Source of the DNA: Toxonevra muliebris
Taxonomy: Eukaryota > Arthropoda > Insecta > Diptera > Pallopteridae
Assembly (NCBI GenBank): GCA_963691655.1
Contig: OY829329.1
Span: 14,212,708-14,276,707, forward strand
DNA: 64,000 bases
Direction: 5' to 3'
Part shown: piece by piece, positions 51,501 through 54,500 of the stretch
How the letters are laid out: the number at the start of each line of letters is the position of its first letter
Position numbering within the stretch: position 1 is the first letter of the stretch
The notes under the pieces: model-generated
Database searches by the model: none
What the model saw: the letters and a program-made list of their open reading frames with translations, nothing else
What the model was told of the DNA's origin: nothing
Translations under genes and position numbers: made by a program

Positions 51501-54500
51501 AATGTAAGTGTAATTGAAAAATTTATACATATATATAAATAAAACAAAAACATACCGAAATTGCTATATAAAAAAAAAAAACAAATAAAAGGCGAAAAAA
51601 TATGTGAATTGTATGGATAGGAGTAAGAGTAAAGGGCAGGTGTAGAGAGTCCATTAAAAAGGTGTGCAAAAAATCAACACAAGCTCTGACGGTGCTCTGT
51701 TTGGTTTGGCAAATAAAAATAAAAACTAAAAGGAACATTAAAAAAAAGAGGAAATAAATATTAAAGCGGATTGGAAAATATAAAGCTTAGTTATACTCGC
51801 ATTACGTTTATATTGACCTAAGAAAAAAAAAAAAGAAATAAAAATTCGCATGGTTCACTAGTCGTATTGAATCTTTTTTTGGGAAAGAATTGGTATACGT
51901 CTGTCTAATGGTCATAGGTCGGGATTTTTAAGACTCAACCAAGAATTAAAGTAGTTATTTTCACATAAAAGTTGCGAAGTTTTACGAATTCGAACCGCAT
52001 TGATTATCAAATTGGTCAATATATCGTCGCCTGAGAATTAATTTGGCGTATGTGTGTACAAATTCATATACCTATACGTCAAATCAATTCTCAGGCGACG
52101 ATATGTGGACCTCTAAACCTTATTACCATCTTCCTTTATTCCTTGTCAGCACCTATTTTCTTTCTTTTTCATATCTTACTTCTATCTCTATCCTCTTTTA
52201 CCATCTATTTCTATTCCCTATCATTTCCTATGTATCTCAATTCCCTATGGTGCTAGTGATTAATTGTTTTTTGATTAGCTCATTTCCTATTTTACTTCTA
52301 CCTATATTCACTTATATTGTATATATGCTTAGTCTATTATTCAGAAATCTTTGAGTTTTAGATTTGTCTTCAGTCTATCATTCAGGTGATTTTATATTTG
52401 ACAACACTATATCAGAAATCCTTTCAAACACAGTATAAAAACCTAGAAACAATTGAAAAGCTGATTTCATTACTTCTAAAATGATCGCATCAAAATTTTT
52501 CATTGCCAATGATCAGTAAATCTTCTTATTGCGATTACAATATTGAATGCACATGCAATTTCCTTGCTGGGTTATATCTTCGAGCAAGAGAGAAAAAGAG
52601 AGCATCAGCAAGCAACCATGTTCTTTCTTGGTATGTTTTTGTTGAATTGAAACATGGCAGAATAAAAGAGATAACCACATGCTAGAGGGGAAATTAAGCT
52701 TAACTGTCAAACTATGAAGTGAGAGAGTTGAGTGTAGTGGTTGTTGTATACATTGAAATCACGAAACACACACACACACACACGCACACGCTGTGCATAC
52801 AATATGATTTTTGACAGTAGAGTACAGAAAGAAAAAAGAGAGCGTGATGTTAGATGCGTCTATATAATATTGCACCTTTCTCATCTCCGTTATTTGACTT
52901 TCATCAAATTGAGAGTCAGTGTCCATGATCTCATTTACTCTTCTCTTTCGTATTATCGTATCTCTTTCTCCATTCTTTAGTTTGCTGCTCTTCTTATCAC
53001 TCTGACATTCATGACATGACAGCACAACAGTGTGAGAAGTTTTCATTACCTCTCTCCTGTAAAATACATACAAATGTCAAAGCGCTATACCTTTTCAAGG
53101 TTATTGTTTTGACGTACGCAGATTTACTCAACCCATGTAGGTTACTGCCCCCGTAACTAATGAAGCAGTATTGACCTAAGGCGACAAATGTAAAAAATTA
53201 TATTATGGCTTTACTTACTTTATGATATTTATATTTTTATTATTTTTTTATTTTTTCTAACTGCGCTACATATTGCAGTGAGTTTTATAATGAAATCCAA
53301 TGTTTTTAGATATGTACTATTAAAATGTTGTACAACTTGTCTCTTGTATCCCATTAATATTCCTATCTGACATTTTATTAATGACTTAAGTTTTTCAGAA
53401 ATGGAAAACCTGTGTGTGTGTGTGTGTGTGTATTTGGTGGGAGCCCTCATCATTTTTATATTACTTACTTATTTTAATTTTCTACACACTTCAAGCTTTG
53501 GTACAAAATATTTATAAATAAATTTTAAACATGCTTTCACTCACCGTCACACACTCTGTTGCTATAATACGAGATTGAAAACGTAAAAGTTTAGATTTTC
53601 CTTTCCTCTCTTAGAATAAGAGCAGCAGCAGCGGCAGTAGCTTACCTGTGTATTTATGTATTTAGCTACTTGTATATCTGTCATACACAGCGTGTACTCA
53701 TGTCTCTTTATATAAAAATAGACACAGTAAATATGTATGTAGGTATGTATATGACATCATCAATAAACCTCTAGCATAGAAAAGTGGAGAGGTGGGGGGT
53801 AGTAGAAACAGCAGCATGGTTTGATGATGCTCATCATCAAACATAGATAATACATATTGATATTGAGGGACTATGTGCTATGTAGGGACTATGTGCTATG
53901 GCTATACTGATGGATGTAATAGATTCTAACTTAATACATCACGCTCACCGCAGCTGCAATAAATCAATAAAAAAATATTTATTTAATTTTTGTAGGTGCT
54001 GTTTTGATTTTTTATTTTTAGAATATCAATTTTTCTAAACGAGCGCAAATATTTTTTTCCTGCTGCTTCTACGAGAATATTGTTTATAATGGTTTTTCTT
54101 TGTGATGAAAAAAAGTATATATTAAATTTTTTGTTTTTTTTTTTTGCGACTATATTTGAATTTTTATATCAAAAAATTACTTGTCAATATTTTGATAAAT
54201 ATATATATTGACAAAAAAATTTATCAATATTTTGATCAATATTTTGTTCAAAAAATATACTGTAGAAGGCGCGAACGTAATTTTGAAACAAACAAATGAA
54301 ACTTTTTATAAAATTTTTTTAACTTGTGTGTGGGATTCATTAATTTTTTTCAAAGTTCCATGGTCAGGAACCTATACAAAAATATTTTCCAACTTAAGAC
54401 TTAGAGAAAGAAGTTATTTTCTATGTTGACTTTACCAGATTGAAAAATAAAATGACTGAGTCTAAAATAATAAACAAATGCACTGATTCAAATCTAAAAA

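Noticed and set aside
51316..51507. Val/Ala-rich 63-codon frame overlapping exon 16
   Set aside because: Alternative frame of the GGT-rich exon. The Gly/Ser frame matches phases on both sides.
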